Assembly: GCA_040386295.1 (NCBI GenBank)
Contig: JAZKFR010000033.1
Coordinates: 1 to 5,860 of the forward strand
Length of the DNA stretch: 5,860 nucleotides
Source of the DNA: JAZKFR01 sp040386295
GTDB lineage: Bacteria; Pseudomonadota; Gammaproteobacteria; Burkholderiales; Rhodocyclaceae
Direction: 5' to 3'
Shown here: piece by piece, positions 5,692 through 5,860 of the stretch
Numbering within the stretch: the stretch's first letter is position 1
Layout of the letters: each line of letters starts with the position of its first letter
Notes under the pieces: generated by a model
The model's input: the letters and a program-made list of their open reading frames with translations, nothing else
Told to the model about the DNA's origin: nothing
Databases searched by the model: none
Program-made: the position numbers and the translations under genes

Positions 5692-5815
5692 AGACCTCTG
5701 CACCAGCGACTACGCGCTCACTGAGCAGCATCATTCCCTCGCCCACTTGTGGGCGGGTGCCCCGTAGGGGCGGGAGAGCATACAAGGGCGCTGCGTGTGA
5801 TCGGCAGAACGTGAA
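5690..5815 (-). repeat. Right arm of the long inverted repeat flanking the kdp operon
   Basis: Read on the minus strand this matches 1-118 at 114 of 118 aligned bases, with 6-base (around 5780) and 2-base (around 5754) insertions relative to the left copy. It contains GCCCACTTGTGGGC (5741-5754), a perfect 14-bp palindrome, and GCCCC-GTA-GGGGC (5759-5771). The 2-base difference completes the first palindrome here and shortens it in the left arm. The arms face each other with the entire operon between them. There is no transposase in the window. Confidence 0.93.
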
Positions 5816-5860
5816 CAAGCAGGGGGCGATATTGGCACTTTTGAGGTGTGCCGTGACTGA

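Overview
The window carries one complete high-affinity potassium-uptake operon, kdpFABC, on the + strand. It encodes the P-type-ATPase-like K+ pump KdpFABC: KdpA is the channel-like subunit, KdpB the phosphorylated ATPase subunit, and KdpC and KdpF the accessory subunits. A single-TM KdpC, a KdpB inhibitory-loop TGES motif and the sequence style of all subunits point to a Gram-negative proteobacterium. Beta- or gamma-proteobacteria seem most likely, with heavy use of TTG for Leu, but this is an impression and not a placement.

Layout. Positions 1-118 are one arm of a long inverted repeat. Positions 119-481 are an A+T-richer leader with no convincing gene. It holds a 15-bp palindrome and two 11-bp direct repeats that resemble an OmpR-family (KdpE-like) binding site. 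A 35-codon membrane-peptide ORF (482-589, GTG start with a good ribosome-binding site) then leads into kdpF (586-678), kdpA (675-2474), kdpB (2498-4600) and kdpC (4783-5430). The first three reading frames are chained by two ATGA overlaps, so the 35-aa ORF looks like a genuine first cistron. kdpA and kdpB are 23 bp apart. kdpB and kdpC are separated by an unusual 182-bp spacer with a hairpin and a perfect 13-bp tandem repeat. Positions 5431-5689 hold a weak terminator candidate and no recognisable gene. Positions 5690-5815 are the other arm of the inverted repeat, and 5816-5860 is short unassigned sequence.

How it works together. KdpA selects and takes in K+ through four filter segments, all intact here. 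KdpB hydrolyses ATP through a phospho-aspartate at D329. KdpC and KdpF stabilise and tune the complex. All catalytic and filter motifs I checked are present, so the pump should be functional. The sensor kinase/regulator pair KdpD/KdpE, often encoded directly downstream, is not in the window.

The most notable points are: (i) the whole operon is bracketed by about 120-bp inverted repeats that are about 97% identical over aligned bases, suggesting a dispersed repeat family, a possible mobile or invertible unit, or both; (ii) the hidden 35-aa membrane peptide upstream of kdpF; (iii) extra segments in KdpA, KdpB and KdpC that all seem to lie on the periplasmic side; and (iv) the spacer between kdpB and kdpC. 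I see no new enzyme system: the core is a known pump in an unusual setting.
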